Assembly (NCBI GenBank): GCA_022820665.1
Contig: JAJEFB010000001.1
Coordinates: 1-64,000, forward strand
Reading direction: 5' to 3'
From: Anaerolineae bacterium
Lineage (GTDB): Bacteria > Chloroflexota > Anaerolineae > Aggregatilineales > Phototrophicaceae
Length of the DNA stretch: 64,000 nucleotides
The position numbers were made by a program, and so were the translations under genes. The notes under the pieces are model-generated. The model was not told where the DNA came from. It ran no database searches and saw only the letters and a program-made list of their open reading frames with translations. How positions within the stretch are numbered: position 1 is the stretch's first letter; every line of letters starts with the position of its first letter. Below, piece after piece: positions 34,630 through 43,188 of the stretch.

Positions 34630-35715
34630 ATGAGAACGATCACGCTCAAGAACGTGAGCAAGACCTTCTACGACAGGAGCCGCAAACTGACGCCTGTCCT
34701 GGCGATTAAGGACTTCAATCTGCGCGTGGAGAACGGTGAAGCAGTTGTCCTGCTGGGTCCCTCAGGCTGCGGCAAGACGACCCTGCTGCGCTTGATTGCG
34801 GGCTTGGACCATCCCGACTCGGGCGAAATCTATTACAACGATGTGCCGCTTGACGCGATCCCCATCGAGGAGCGCGGAATCGGTATGGTGTTCCAGAACT
34901 ACGTGTTGATTCCGCACTGGGAAAGTCGCAAAACTGTCGGTTTTTTCTTGCGATTGCGCGATCGCGAAGACGAGGTGCCCGCTCACGTCGAAACCGTTTC
35001 CAAAATAACCGGGGTCGATATCGAGAGCTTGATGGGCAGATTCCCCAGGAATCTTTCCGGTGGCGAGAAGCAGCGGGTGTCCATCGCCCGCGCATTCGCG
35101 CGCGACCTGGAATTGCTCCTCTTCGACGAGCCCTTCGCGAACCTGGACGCCAAGTTTCGCGGGCAAGCTCGCGTTGAGCTAAAGCGCCTGATACAAGAGT
35201 TTAACGTCACTCTTATATATGTCACGCACGATCAAGTAGAAGCGATGAGCGTCGCTGATCGTATCGTTGTCATGGACGCCGGACGGATTATCCAAGCGGG
35301 CGCTTACGAGCGCTTGCACGAGAATCCGAACAGTCTGTTTGTAGCGGAGTTCCTGGGCACGCCGACGATTAACAAGTTTTGGGGTGTCGTCAGCGACGGC
35401 GAATGGGATGGCAGCTACATGGGACGAGCGCGACTGCCCCAGCACCGCCCAAATGGCTGCGAAGTCATCGTCGGCATCCGACCGGATCATATTCTCATCT
35501 GTGAGAAAGCGACCGGCATACCCGCGACTATTGACCGCGTCACGCCCTATTATGCCGAAAAGTTCAACCTGCTTGAGGTCTGGTTACGCAAGCGCCGCTG
35601 GCAGATTCAGGTGCCGCTCGACCAATCTTTTTCCCCGGGCGAGACCGTCTATTGTCGCCTGGACTGGTCCCGCGCGCTCTTTTTCGAAGCGACGACGGGT
35701 GCGCGCATCCGCTAG
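34630..35715 (+). CDS. ABC transporter ATPase, MalK/UgpC-like
   Basis: A 361-residue ATPase. Walker A LGPSGCGKTTLLR, Q-loop VFQNYVLIPHW, signature LSGGEKQR, Walker B LLLFDEPF and H-loop VTHDQ, plus a C-terminal TOBE-type regulatory domain (about 235-360). The LGTPTINKFWG segment matches the LG(S/T)P linker of sugar-importer ATPases (MsmK/UgpC). The ATG at 34630 is chosen because it starts the domain and follows AAGGA. It is alone: no permease or binding protein is adjacent, so it may serve several sugar importers encoded elsewhere. Confidence 0.87.
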   Translation: MRTITLKNVSKTFYDRSRKLTPVLAIKDFNLRVENGEAVVLLGPSGCGKTTLLRLIAGLDHPDSGEIYYNDVPLDAIPIEERGIGMVFQNYVLIPHWESRKTVGFFLRLRDREDEVPAHVETVSKITGVDIESLMGRFPRNLSGGEKQRVSIARAFARDLELLLFDEPFANLDAKFRGQARVELKRLIQEFNVTLIYVTHDQVEAMSVADRIVVMDAGRIIQAGAYERLHENPNSLFVAEFLGTPTINKFWGVVSDGEWDGSYMGRARLPQHRPNGCEVIVGIRPDHILICEKATGIPATIDRVTPYYAEKFNLLEVWLRKRRWQIQVPLDQSFSPGETVYCRLDWSRALFFEATTGARIR

Positions 35716-36302
35716 TCAAATGCGATCAAATCCTGCCATTTGGCGATGGTGGCTTCACCGATGCCCGAGATCTTGTCCAACTCGGCAAAACTATCAATAC
35801 GGCCTGTCTCCTCGCGATACGCTACGATCCGTCCCGCAAGCGCCGGTCCGACGCCCGGCAATTTCAGCAATTCGTCTTCGCTCGCGGTGTTGATGCGCAG
35901 CAATTCGCCGCCCGATGGTGTTGGCAAGGTCAAGCCCAAGCTATCTTCATTGAGCGAGGGCACATGGATCTGATCGCCATCGCGCAAGATTCCGGCTACA
36001 TTTACCAAGGTCTTGTTCGCCGAATCCGAGAAGCCGCCAGCAGCCGCGATCGCGTCTTGAACTCGGCTGCCAAAAGGCAGTTCATGCGTAGTTTCCGACG
36101 CTATCACAGCCCCGGTCACGTACACGAGAATCGGTCCCGGAGTCGCGCTAGGAACATGGGTCGCTGTTGGAAGCGGCGGATGAATCGTAATTGTGGTCGG
36201 CTCGGGCCGGGACAAGTACAACATAGTCCCGCCAAAAGTCATGAAGATGATAACGAGCAAATAAACGACGATGGTCAATTTCGACGAGGTCAGCGATGGC
36301 AC
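35712..36302 (-). CDS. comEA: ComEA-like DNA-binding/uptake protein
   Basis: A 196-residue protein. An N-terminal membrane anchor (about 9-30) and a Pro/Thr-rich linker come first. An SLBB domain follows (about 56-115, with VTGAVIASETTHELPFGSRV and AAGGF), then a C-terminal helix-hairpin-helix pair (INTASEDELLKLPGVGPALAGRIVAYRE, about 134-161; ISGIGEATIAKW, 180-191). This is the standard ComEA layout: it binds incoming double-stranded DNA at the cell surface during natural transformation. No comEC is adjacent. The stop overlaps the ABC gene's 3' end by 4 nt (convergent). Confidence 0.87.
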   Translation of the reverse strand: MPSLTSSKLTIVVYLLVIIFMTFGGTMLYLSRPEPTTITIHPPLPTATHVPSATPGPILVYVTGAVIASETTHELPFGSRVQDAIAAAGGFSDSANKTLVNVAGILRDGDQIHVPSLNEDSLGLTLPTPSGGELLRINTASEDELLKLPGVGPALAGRIVAYREETGRIDSFAELDKISGIGEATIAKWQDLIAFD

Positions 36303-36365
36303 TGCAACTCTTCCGCGTAATATGTCGATCTCGGGCGCTATTGTATCCAGTCTGTTGGAATAACG

Positions 36366-36923
36366 TTAGGCCGAATCATCAACCCAGACCGGCAAGTGGC
36401 CAAGAGCGACAATATCGTACCACTGCGCGCGATCGCCTTCGGTGAAGATAGCCGCTTCCGCCACAATTTCGGCGCCGGCTTTGTTTATGATAAGGCGCAT
36501 GCCCTGCAGCGTGCTGCCGGTGGAAATCACGTCATCCAACAAGGCGATTCGCTTGCCAGATACCAGTTTGCGGTCTTTTTCATCCAGATAGAGCGTTTGC
36601 GGTTTGCCGGTCGTGATGCTCAAGGTTTCGCTTTGCAAGGCATCGCCCATATAAGGCTTGTGCGTCTTGCGCAAGACGACATAGGGCAGATTCATCTCGG
36701 TGCTTAGCGCGTGGGCAAGCGGAATGGACTTCGCCTCCGCAGTGACCAGGTAATCGATGGGCTTGTCCGCCAGCCGTTCAGCGAGCGCCTTGCTCACCGC
36801 ATTCACGAATTCGGTATCGCCCAATATATTCAGGATGGCAATCCTGACACCGGGCTTGATTTCCATCAAGCGCAGATCGCGCTTGATGCCAGCAACTTCT
36901 ACACTATGGACTTCTGAGGACAT
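36366..36923 (-). CDS. phosphoribosyltransferase, adenine PRTase family
   Basis: A 185-residue type I phosphoribosyltransferase with the PRPP motif ALLDDVISTGSTLQGM near 120 and flexible-loop residues RKTHKPYM. The N-terminal region resembles APRT/PurR-type relatives. APRT makes AMP from adenine; xanthine PRTase-like activity is an alternative because substrate-hood residues cannot be judged. The ATG at 36923 is preceded by AAGGAA; the longer frame to 36992 is unlikely. Confidence 0.8.
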   Translation of the reverse strand: MSSEVHSVEVAGIKRDLRLMEIKPGVRIAILNILGDTEFVNAVSKALAERLADKPIDYLVTAEAKSIPLAHALSTEMNLPYVVLRKTHKPYMGDALQSETLSITTGKPQTLYLDEKDRKLVSGKRIALLDDVISTGSTLQGMRLIINKAGAEIVAEAAIFTEGDRAQWYDIVALGHLPVWVDDSA

Positions 36924-37052
36924 GGTAATTCCTTTTGCTGGCGAAGCGACTTCGCTACCATAGATTATATCTTGCGGCGGTCGTCTTCCCAAACCGCTGA
37001 TCTCCTTGGCTGCAAGATCGCGAATACAGATGCGACTATGACAAGCGACATT

Positions 37053-37745
37053 CTATTGTACAGGTATGCCGTCCACTATGACGCCGTCGACAAGCGTCAA
37101 CACGCGATCCATCTGCGACGCCAAGGACCGATCATGCGTGACCAGAACCACCGTCGTTCCATTCTCATCGCGGATCGTGTTTAAGGCTTCCATCACAGTG
37201 TCCCCGGAATGCGTATCCAGATTGCCCGTAGGTTCGTCTGCCAGCAGTATCGGCGGGTCATTTGCCAAAGCTCTGGCTATTGCCACTCGCTGCTGCTGGC
37301 CTCCGCTGAGCTCGTTCGGCCGATGATGAAACCGGTCGGCCATGCCCAGCATTTCGAGCAGCTCCATTGCGCGGCGATTGGGTTTGTGCCGGGGCACCTG
37401 GGCGAATTCAATTGGCAGTGCCACGTTCTCCAGCGCAGTCAAAGTGGGGATCAAGTTGAAGAACTGAAAGATAAACCCGATCTTGCGGTTTCGAATATCT
37501 GTCAGTTGATTCTCGTCCATCCGCGTGATGTCGACGCCATCTATTTCGATCCTGCCCTCAGTCGGGCTGTCCAAGCCACCGATGATTCCCAGAAGCGTGC
37601 TCTTGCCGCTTCCCGACGGACCGATGATGCCCACCATTTCTTTTGGGAGTATCTCCAAATTGACCCCGCGCAGCGCATGAACCAGGTGGCTGCCCAACTT
37701 AAGATTTCGCGTGATGTTGCAAGCTCTTATTACCGGTTGCGGCAT
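37053..37745 (-). CDS. ABC transporter ATPase, LolD/MacB-like
   Basis: A 230-residue ATPase of the lipoprotein/macrolide exporter class: Walker A GPSGSGKSTLLGIIGGLD, Q-loop FQFFNLIPTLTALENV, signature LSGGQQQR, Walker B ILLADEPTGNLD, H-loop VLVTHDRSLA. The GxLD and PTGNLDT spellings are typical of LolD/FtsE/MacB. The ATG at 37745 is favoured over the ATG at 37820 because of a GGAG upstream. The MacB/FtsX-type permease is not adjacent. Confidence 0.87.
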   Translation of the reverse strand: MPQPVIRACNITRNLKLGSHLVHALRGVNLEILPKEMVGIIGPSGSGKSTLLGIIGGLDSPTEGRIEIDGVDITRMDENQLTDIRNRKIGFIFQFFNLIPTLTALENVALPIEFAQVPRHKPNRRAMELLEMLGMADRFHHRPNELSGGQQQRVAIARALANDPPILLADEPTGNLDTHSGDTVMEALNTIRDENGTTVVLVTHDRSLASQMDRVLTLVDGVIVDGIPVQ

Positions 37746-37873
37746 CGCTAAGCGCTCTCCAGAATCCCCATCGTACGCATCGAATACGGCGCTTAAGCTG
37801 CTCGGTTGCATCGAAATCATCCAGCGCGTCGGTTTGTCGCAACGAAAACCGCCGCCGGCGCTAAAACTTCAAC

Positions 37874-37937
37874 AGCCGGGCGGCGCGTAACCGGCGAGAA
37901 GAACTACCGTGCTCACGCAAAATAACAAGCCTTCTCG
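37874..37937 (+). repeat. dispersed intergenic repeat, copy C
   Basis: It shares GGCGCGTAACCGGCGA, CTACCGTGCTCACGCA and AATAACAAGCCTTCTCG with copies A and B. It is followed by a 6-bp hairpin CGTCGC-TTGA-GCGACG (37936-37951). It lies in the 238-bp gap between the ABC ATPase and RNase J genes; no gene is seen there. Confidence 0.55.
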
Positions 37938-37983
37938 TCGCTTGAGCGACGCGGAGTATTAAAAAAGAGGCTGAGGGCATGTC

Positions 37984-39642
37984 CTAGATCTCGTTGACAA
38001 TGCTGAAAATCATGGGGCGGCGCTTGGTCTCGCTGTAGATCAGTTTTCCCAGACTGTCCTCGACCAGATGCCTGCGATTCCCATTGGCATTGTGACTGCC
38101 GTTGACAACTGCCACCACATTCTCGCGAATTTGCGCCAAAAAGTCCTCGGCAGCTTTGAGATACACGAAGCCACGGGATATGATCCTCGGCTCGTCAATG
38201 AGTTTTCCTGTGGCTTGGTCGATATTGATGCTAACCAGCATGAAGCCGTCGCGCGCCAGTATCTCCCGGTCGCGAATGACAGCGGGTCCCACATCGCCCA
38301 CGCCGCTTCCGTCGACGAACACATATCCGCCCGGCATTCGCTCGCCGATTGCGATGCCGCTTTTGGACAACTCAATTGTGGTGCCGTTTTCGATGGTGAT
38401 CACGTTATCCGGGGCGATGCCGTTTTCGCGAGCCAACTTCGCGTGGAGATGCAAGTGGCGGATCTCGCCATGTACGGGAACCAGGTACTTTGGCTGCGTC
38501 AGATTCAACATCAGACGCATCTCCTCTTGGCAGGCGTGGCCCGATACGTGCACCGCTTCAATCGCGTCATAGATGACGTCAGCGCCGCGCTCGATCAGTC
38601 GATTGATAGTGCGATACACCATTTCTTCATTGCCTGGAATCGGATGAGAGGACAGGATAATCGTATCGCTCTCACGAACATCCAGTTGGCGATGACGTCC
38701 GGCCGCCAATTTGCCAAGGACGGCGGATGGTTCGCCTTGCGAGCCGGTGACCATGAAAACGACCTTGTGCGGCGGCAAAGTTTGCGCCCGGCCGATGTCA
38801 ACCAGAATATCGCCGTCAGCGTCAAGATAACCGAGCTTGCGGGCGATCTTGGCGTATTCCGACATGGTATACCCGGTTATGCAGACTTTCCTTTTGTGAT
38901 TTCGCGCGGCATTTACCACCTGCTGTACGCGCGAGATCAACGAAGCGAAGGTCGCAACCATGATTCTTCCTTTGGCATTGCGGAATACCCGGTCGAGAGC
39001 CTCCCCAATCACCGCTTCCGACTCTGTCCAACCGGATTTGTCGGCATTGGTGCTATCCGCCAACAATAGCGTTACGCCTCTGCGAGCGAAGCTGGCAAGA
39101 CGAGCGTAATCCGTCTTCCTGCCGTGAACCGGCGTGTTGTCGAATTTGTAGTCGCCCGTATGTACGACCATACCGAGCGGTGTCTCGATGCCGAAGCCGA
39201 CACAATCGGGTATGCTGTGGCAAACGTGAAAGCTGTGCAATTTGAAGGGCCCGATGCGCAGTTCGTCGCCCGCGTCAAACGAGCGCAGATCGGTTTCCTT
39301 CAACAAGCGCGCGTTCTTGAGTTTGACTTGCAGCAAGCCTCTGGTCAAAGGCGTGGCAAAAAGCGGCAAATCCGGAAAGGCCTGCACCAAATGCTGGACG
39401 GCGCCGATATGATCTTCGTGCCCGTGAGTGAAGCAGCAGCCGTGCAATACGATGTCATCGCGCTCTTCAAGCCAGCGAAAATCGGGGATGATATAGTCGA
39501 CGCCATGCATGTCGTTCGCCGGGAACATAATGCCGCAATCGATCAAGAATCCATCCCCGTTCATTTCGAACAAGGTCATATTCTTGCCGATTTCTCCCAA
39601 ACCTCCGATGGGCGTGATTTTGAAAACTGGTTTTGTAGCCAT
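37984..39642 (-). CDS. rnj: ribonuclease J
   Basis: A 552-residue metallo-beta-lactamase/beta-CASP RNase. The zinc motif FTHGHEDHIGA (near 76-86), FLIDCGIMFP, the beta-CASP motif region LSSHPIPGNE, HVSGHACQEEM and the C-terminal RNase J domain (from about 440) are present. It is a 5'-3' exoribonuclease and endoribonuclease in mRNA turnover and rRNA maturation. The start at 39642 is chosen for the conserved MATKPVFKITPIGGLGEIGKNM region and the GGAGAG upstream. The 293 bp to the next gene hold nothing clear. Confidence 0.95.
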   Translation of the reverse strand: MATKPVFKITPIGGLGEIGKNMTLFEMNGDGFLIDCGIMFPANDMHGVDYIIPDFRWLEERDDIVLHGCCFTHGHEDHIGAVQHLVQAFPDLPLFATPLTRGLLQVKLKNARLLKETDLRSFDAGDELRIGPFKLHSFHVCHSIPDCVGFGIETPLGMVVHTGDYKFDNTPVHGRKTDYARLASFARRGVTLLLADSTNADKSGWTESEAVIGEALDRVFRNAKGRIMVATFASLISRVQQVVNAARNHKRKVCITGYTMSEYAKIARKLGYLDADGDILVDIGRAQTLPPHKVVFMVTGSQGEPSAVLGKLAAGRHRQLDVRESDTIILSSHPIPGNEEMVYRTINRLIERGADVIYDAIEAVHVSGHACQEEMRLMLNLTQPKYLVPVHGEIRHLHLHAKLARENGIAPDNVITIENGTTIELSKSGIAIGERMPGGYVFVDGSGVGDVGPAVIRDREILARDGFMLVSINIDQATGKLIDEPRIISRGFVYLKAAEDFLAQIRENVVAVVNGSHNANGNRRHLVEDSLGKLIYSETKRRPMIFSIVNEI

Positions 39643-39935
39643 GTGGGGTTCTCTCCAAATACAAATGCCCGACAACGTTTGCCGTTGCGGGTTAAGCTGA
39701 ATTACCTGGTTATGCGAAACTTTCTCTCTATGCTTTCCTCCGACAGCCATACTGGCTATAGACTTTACATGCGCATGCCTCTCGACTAGGCATGATCAGA
39801 TCCTGGACTAGGGCGTTTTCGCAAACGCGAGCCCATTATTCCATACATTGCCGACTTCTACAACGCGGGGGATGAAGCGCGCGTAATATGTGAACTGAGG
39901 CCATTGCGCGCGGCCGCGGCAAGCAAATGAAACTT

Positions 39936-41081
39936 CTAATCCCATTCTTCAAAGGAGAACAGTCCCGCGAGGACCTCATCTTGTTCGTCGCGCGTCAACG
40001 CATGGTAGAAGGGCAATCGCAGCAATCTGTCGGCGATGTCTTCGGTCACTGGACAGTCGCCCTCTTTCCCCTCAAACTGTTTGCCCATGTCCGACAAGTG
40101 AAGCGGAAGATAGTGGAACACGCTGAGGATGCCCCGGCTCTTGAGGTGGTTTATCAGCGCCGTTCGACAATCTAACGATGGCAGTATCAGGTAATACATG
40201 TGGTAGGCTTGTTCGACGTAAGCCGGAACCGTCGGCAGCCCGACGCCGTGCCTAGCCGCCCATTCCTCCAGATGCGACTGATAATATTCCCATATATCCC
40301 TGCGCCGCGCCTGCACTTGGTCGGCATGTTCCAACTGTGCCCATAGATGAGCGGCCAGCAAGTCCGAGGGCAAGTAGCTCGAGCCCACGTCAACCCAAGT
40401 GTATTTGTCTATCTGTCCGCGGAAAAACCGGCTGCGATTGGTGCCTTTCTCGCGGATTATCTCGGCTCTGTCGGTCATCTCATGATCGTTGATTAGCAGA
40501 GCCCCGCCCTCTCCGCATGTGAAGTTCTTGGTCTCGTGGAAACTCTGCGTGGCCAACGCGCCAAAGGTGCCTAGATAACGTCCTTTGTAGCGCGCGAACA
40601 AGGCATGAGCGTTATCCTCGACAACAGCGATGTCATTCGCGCGCGCTATTGCCATGATCTCATCCATTTCGCAGGCAACGCCGGCATAGTGCACGAGAAC
40701 GATGGCGCGTGTCCGGTCGGATATCAAGCTCGGCAGCTGTTTTTCATCGATATTCAGCGTATCCGGCCGAATATCGGCAAAGACCGGGGTCGCGCCCCGC
40801 AGCACAAAGGCGTTAATGCTGGAAACGAAAGTGAAGGACGGCACGATAACTTCATCGCCCGGCTTAATGCCCAATAAGAAGGCGGACATTTCCAGCGCGT
40901 GCGTACACGATGTTGTTAACAAGGCGCGAGCCACCCCTAGGCGCTGCTCGAGATAGGAATGACATTTTTGCGAATATGCCCCGTCTCCGGATATATGCGA
41001 CAAAGAGAGACTCTTCGCGATATATTCCGGTTCGTTACCAAGATATGTCGGCTTATTGAAGGGGATACGGTAATTTGTCAT
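39936..41081 (-). CDS. wecE: dTDP-4-amino-4,6-dideoxygalactose transaminase
   Basis: A 381-residue DegT/DnrJ/EryC1 family PLP aminotransferase. Key features are IPFNKPTYLGNEPEYI at the N-terminus, TSCTHALEMSAFLLGI, PSFTFVSSINAFVLRGATPVFADI, VVEDNAHALFARY, and the PLP lysine region QSFHETKNFTCGEGGAL (Lys in HETKN). It closely matches WecE/RffA, which transaminates dTDP-4-keto-6-deoxyglucose to dTDP-fucosamine-4. Its substrate would be the product of the RmlB encoded at 24845. It forms an operon with the next two genes (39936-42809). Confidence 0.9.
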   Translation of the reverse strand: MTNYRIPFNKPTYLGNEPEYIAKSLSLSHISGDGAYSQKCHSYLEQRLGVARALLTTSCTHALEMSAFLLGIKPGDEVIVPSFTFVSSINAFVLRGATPVFADIRPDTLNIDEKQLPSLISDRTRAIVLVHYAGVACEMDEIMAIARANDIAVVEDNAHALFARYKGRYLGTFGALATQSFHETKNFTCGEGGALLINDHEMTDRAEIIREKGTNRSRFFRGQIDKYTWVDVGSSYLPSDLLAAHLWAQLEHADQVQARRRDIWEYYQSHLEEWAARHGVGLPTVPAYVEQAYHMYYLILPSLDCRTALINHLKSRGILSVFHYLPLHLSDMGKQFEGKEGDCPVTEDIADRLLRLPFYHALTRDEQDEVLAGLFSFEEWD

Positions 41082-41121
41082 AGGTCTGCGAATTCTTCAG
41101 TTTCCCAATCGACTGTGTTTT

Positions 41122-41865
41122 TTACGGGGCATTCCGGAACCATTTGTGAAACCATAACTCCGTGGACCGTGTCACGAAGCCGCAACGCTGATACAACCTT
41201 TGCGCTGCGATATTGCGTCCCTGGGTTACAACACTTGCGCTCTTCATTCCCTGGTCTCGAAACCACTCAAGAGCGTGCCATACCATCGTCTGCGAAAAGC
41301 CCTTTCCCTGCGCTGACGCCGCCAGAGCAACTAGACCTATCTTTCCCTCACTCGAAACTCTGTCCAGGCGACAAGTTACGAAACCGACGCTTTTTTGATT
41401 TACTTCAGCCACTACCACCCGATCAGCGTAATCCGCGGTAACGCTCTTGCTCAGCCAAATTTGGTACATAGCACCGGCTTTTTCATTGTCCAGGAAGGGA
41501 TCGGCAAAAAACCGCGTCGACCTAAAGCTGTCCCGGGCGATTGCCGCCAAGGTCTCCAAGTCGCCAACACTGGACGAACGAATGATTGCGTCTCCATTAG
41601 ATTGAGGCATTGGCGAACCGGGGATCTTTCGTTCGAAACTGCTACGAATATCAACCAAGATGAAGCCCTGACGCTGCAATTCCAGTATGGATGCTTGATC
41701 GCCGGCATCCGCAAGAAAATACAGACAGTCTATTTCCGCTTTCTTGCAGGAATCCCTCAGCAGCAGATAAGATTCTTCGTCCAGGCGGTGGATCTTGGCT
41801 CGACCGATGCGATGTCCGAAGTGATTTGTATCCCAAGGCAAGAATCTGACAAGCTGGCTTTTCAC
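41122..41865 (-). CDS. GNAT acetyltransferase, WecD/RffC-like
   Basis: A 247-residue protein with a C-terminal GNAT fold: VVVAEVNQKSVGFVTCRL, KIGLVALAASAQGKGFSQTMVWHAL (acetyl-CoA loop, about 176-190), ASVVTQGRNIAAQRLYQRCGFVTRSTELWFHKW. The N-terminus LPWDTNHFG recalls RffC (dTDP-fucosamine acetyltransferase), and gene order with wecE supports this. It would acetylate the 4-amino group of the wecE product. The start is GTG at 41865, overlapping the GT2 stop by one base (TAGTG). Distance to wecE is 40 nt. Confidence 0.78.
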   Translation of the reverse strand: MKSQLVRFLPWDTNHFGHRIGRAKIHRLDEESYLLLRDSCKKAEIDCLYFLADAGDQASILELQRQGFILVDIRSSFERKIPGSPMPQSNGDAIIRSSSVGDLETLAAIARDSFRSTRFFADPFLDNEKAGAMYQIWLSKSVTADYADRVVVAEVNQKSVGFVTCRLDRVSSEGKIGLVALAASAQGKGFSQTMVWHALEWFRDQGMKSASVVTQGRNIAAQRLYQRCGFVTRSTELWFHKWFRNAP

Positions 41866-42809
41866 TATTGAACGGATTCCTTGTCTTCCGTTGACTGTCT
41901 AACTATGTAGGCCGGTTTGTCCATGATGCGCAAGTGCATGCGCGCCAGGTATTCGCCGATGATACCCAGGGTAAACATCTGTGCCCCGGCAAAAATCGAG
42001 ATCAATGAGACTATAAACGTAAAGCCGGGCACTTCAAACTGGTAAGTCAAAATCTGACTCAGCAATATATATGTGAGGATTATGAATCCAAATAAAGTCA
42101 AGAGCAAGCCGATCGCGCTGGCAAAACGCAGGGGAAGGGTGCTGAAGCCAGTCACCAGGTTGAAGGTATGAGTGATAAGTTTGCCAAAGGAGTAGTTCGA
42201 TTTGCCTAATGTTCTTGGGGCGTGGGGCGTTGGAATGGCTATGAAACGCGTTGTTCCCCAAGTCAGCAAGACATCGATATTGACCAAGGGACTGTCGTAG
42301 TTGACGAATGAATCGCGCAAACTGGTGCGGAATGCGCGGAAAGCGCTAATGCTTCGTGCGGTTTCCGCGCCCATCGCTCCTTGCAAGACCCACTTGGTTA
42401 GAATAGAAGCCAGGTTGCGTAATAGACTGTGCCGCTGTCGCTGCGGCGTCCCGTATGCGACGTCGTAGCCTTCGCTCAGCAACTCTATTAAGCTCGGGAC
42501 TTTGTCAACCGGATGCTGCAAATCGTCGTCCATCGTCACAATTGTTTCGAAATTCGCCGCTCGGATGCCACATAGCAGCGCGCTGTGTTGCCCGTAATTC
42601 CGCATCAACCTGAAACCGCGCACCCATTCGAATTCCCGCGCCAAAGACTCAATTACCAGCCAACTTCCGTCGTCTCCATTGTCTTCAACCAATATAACTT
42701 CGTAGCAATTAGTCATTTGTGGAAGCGCCTCGGCCAACTGCCGGACAACCAAAGCAATACTTTTCTCGCTGCGAAAGACCGGAATCACCACGGATACGGA
42801 AGGCATCAT
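41865..42809 (-). CDS. GT2 polyprenyl-phosphate glycosyltransferase with membrane tail
   Basis: A 314-residue GT2 enzyme: VSVVIPVFRSEKSIALVV, LVEDNGDDGSW, VTMDDDLQHP (metal/nucleotide motif), then two C-terminal membrane helices (about 230-255 and 266-290), FVGSKTLGKSNYSF-type linker and LGIIGEYLARMHLRIMDKPAYIV. This is the ArnC/GtrB/DPMS architecture: it transfers a sugar from a nucleotide sugar to a polyprenyl phosphate. It is the first gene of the wecE operon. Two adjacent ATGs (42809, 42806) are possible; the longer frame to 43001 is not supported. Confidence 0.85.
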   Translation of the reverse strand: MMPSVSVVIPVFRSEKSIALVVRQLAEALPQMTNCYEVILVEDNGDDGSWLVIESLAREFEWVRGFRLMRNYGQHSALLCGIRAANFETIVTMDDDLQHPVDKVPSLIELLSEGYDVAYGTPQRQRHSLLRNLASILTKWVLQGAMGAETARSISAFRAFRTSLRDSFVNYDSPLVNIDVLLTWGTTRFIAIPTPHAPRTLGKSNYSFGKLITHTFNLVTGFSTLPLRFASAIGLLLTLFGFIILTYILLSQILTYQFEVPGFTFIVSLISIFAGAQMFTLGIIGEYLARMHLRIMDKPAYIVRQSTEDKESVQ

Positions 42810-43091
42810 CAGTACCTGTTTATGTAAACCGCGTCGCTCATGCGCCGAGCGGCGCTGGCCGAGAGTCTGGCAAAGCGATATCCGCGATTTGTCGCGCGAA
42901 GCAAGACGATGCGCATCTACGTTAGCCTCGGACCAAGCTGATGCATTCCATTTCAAGATTATGCTCTTGCCACGTGAATAAACAAAGGGCGATTTCATCA
43001 AGGCATCGCAGGTCTGATTAGCAATGACACCTGCTTCCGACGCTTTCGATTACTAATTGACGCCGGGACGCCTTGATAAATTGGCATTGGC
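42810..43091. other. intergenic region between the wecE operon and icd
   Basis: The gap before icd totals 379 bp. This part, up to the inverted repeat at 43092, shows no gene. The region near 42840-42860 (GCCGAGCGGC) may be a worn fragment of the dispersed repeat. Confidence 0.3.
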
Positions 43092-43122
43092 GCGCTTGAA
43101 TCTAACAGACCGATTCAAGCGC
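43092..43122. other. 11-bp perfect inverted repeat at the icd promoter
   Basis: Arms GCGCTTGAATC (43092-43102) and GATTCAAGCGC (43112-43122) with a 9-nt loop. The right arm covers the likely -35 of icd. No T tract follows on either strand, so it is more likely an operator than a terminator. Confidence 0.6.
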
Positions 43123-43141
43123 CCTCATTCTGTGATATAAT
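43114..43141 (+). promoter_or_regulatory. promoter of icd
   Basis: Extended -10 TGATATAAT (43133-43141) with a weak -35 TTCAAG (43114-43119) at 16 bp. The start would be near 43148, about 40 nt before the ATG. Confidence 0.6.
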
Positions 43142-43188
43142 CGCGCGATTAGATTGATCGAGCCAAACGAAAAGGAGACCATTGAAAG

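Noticed and set aside
38068..39069. 333-residue frame on the plus strand
   Set aside because: It lies opposite RNase J, whose motifs are unambiguous; the frame shows no domain.
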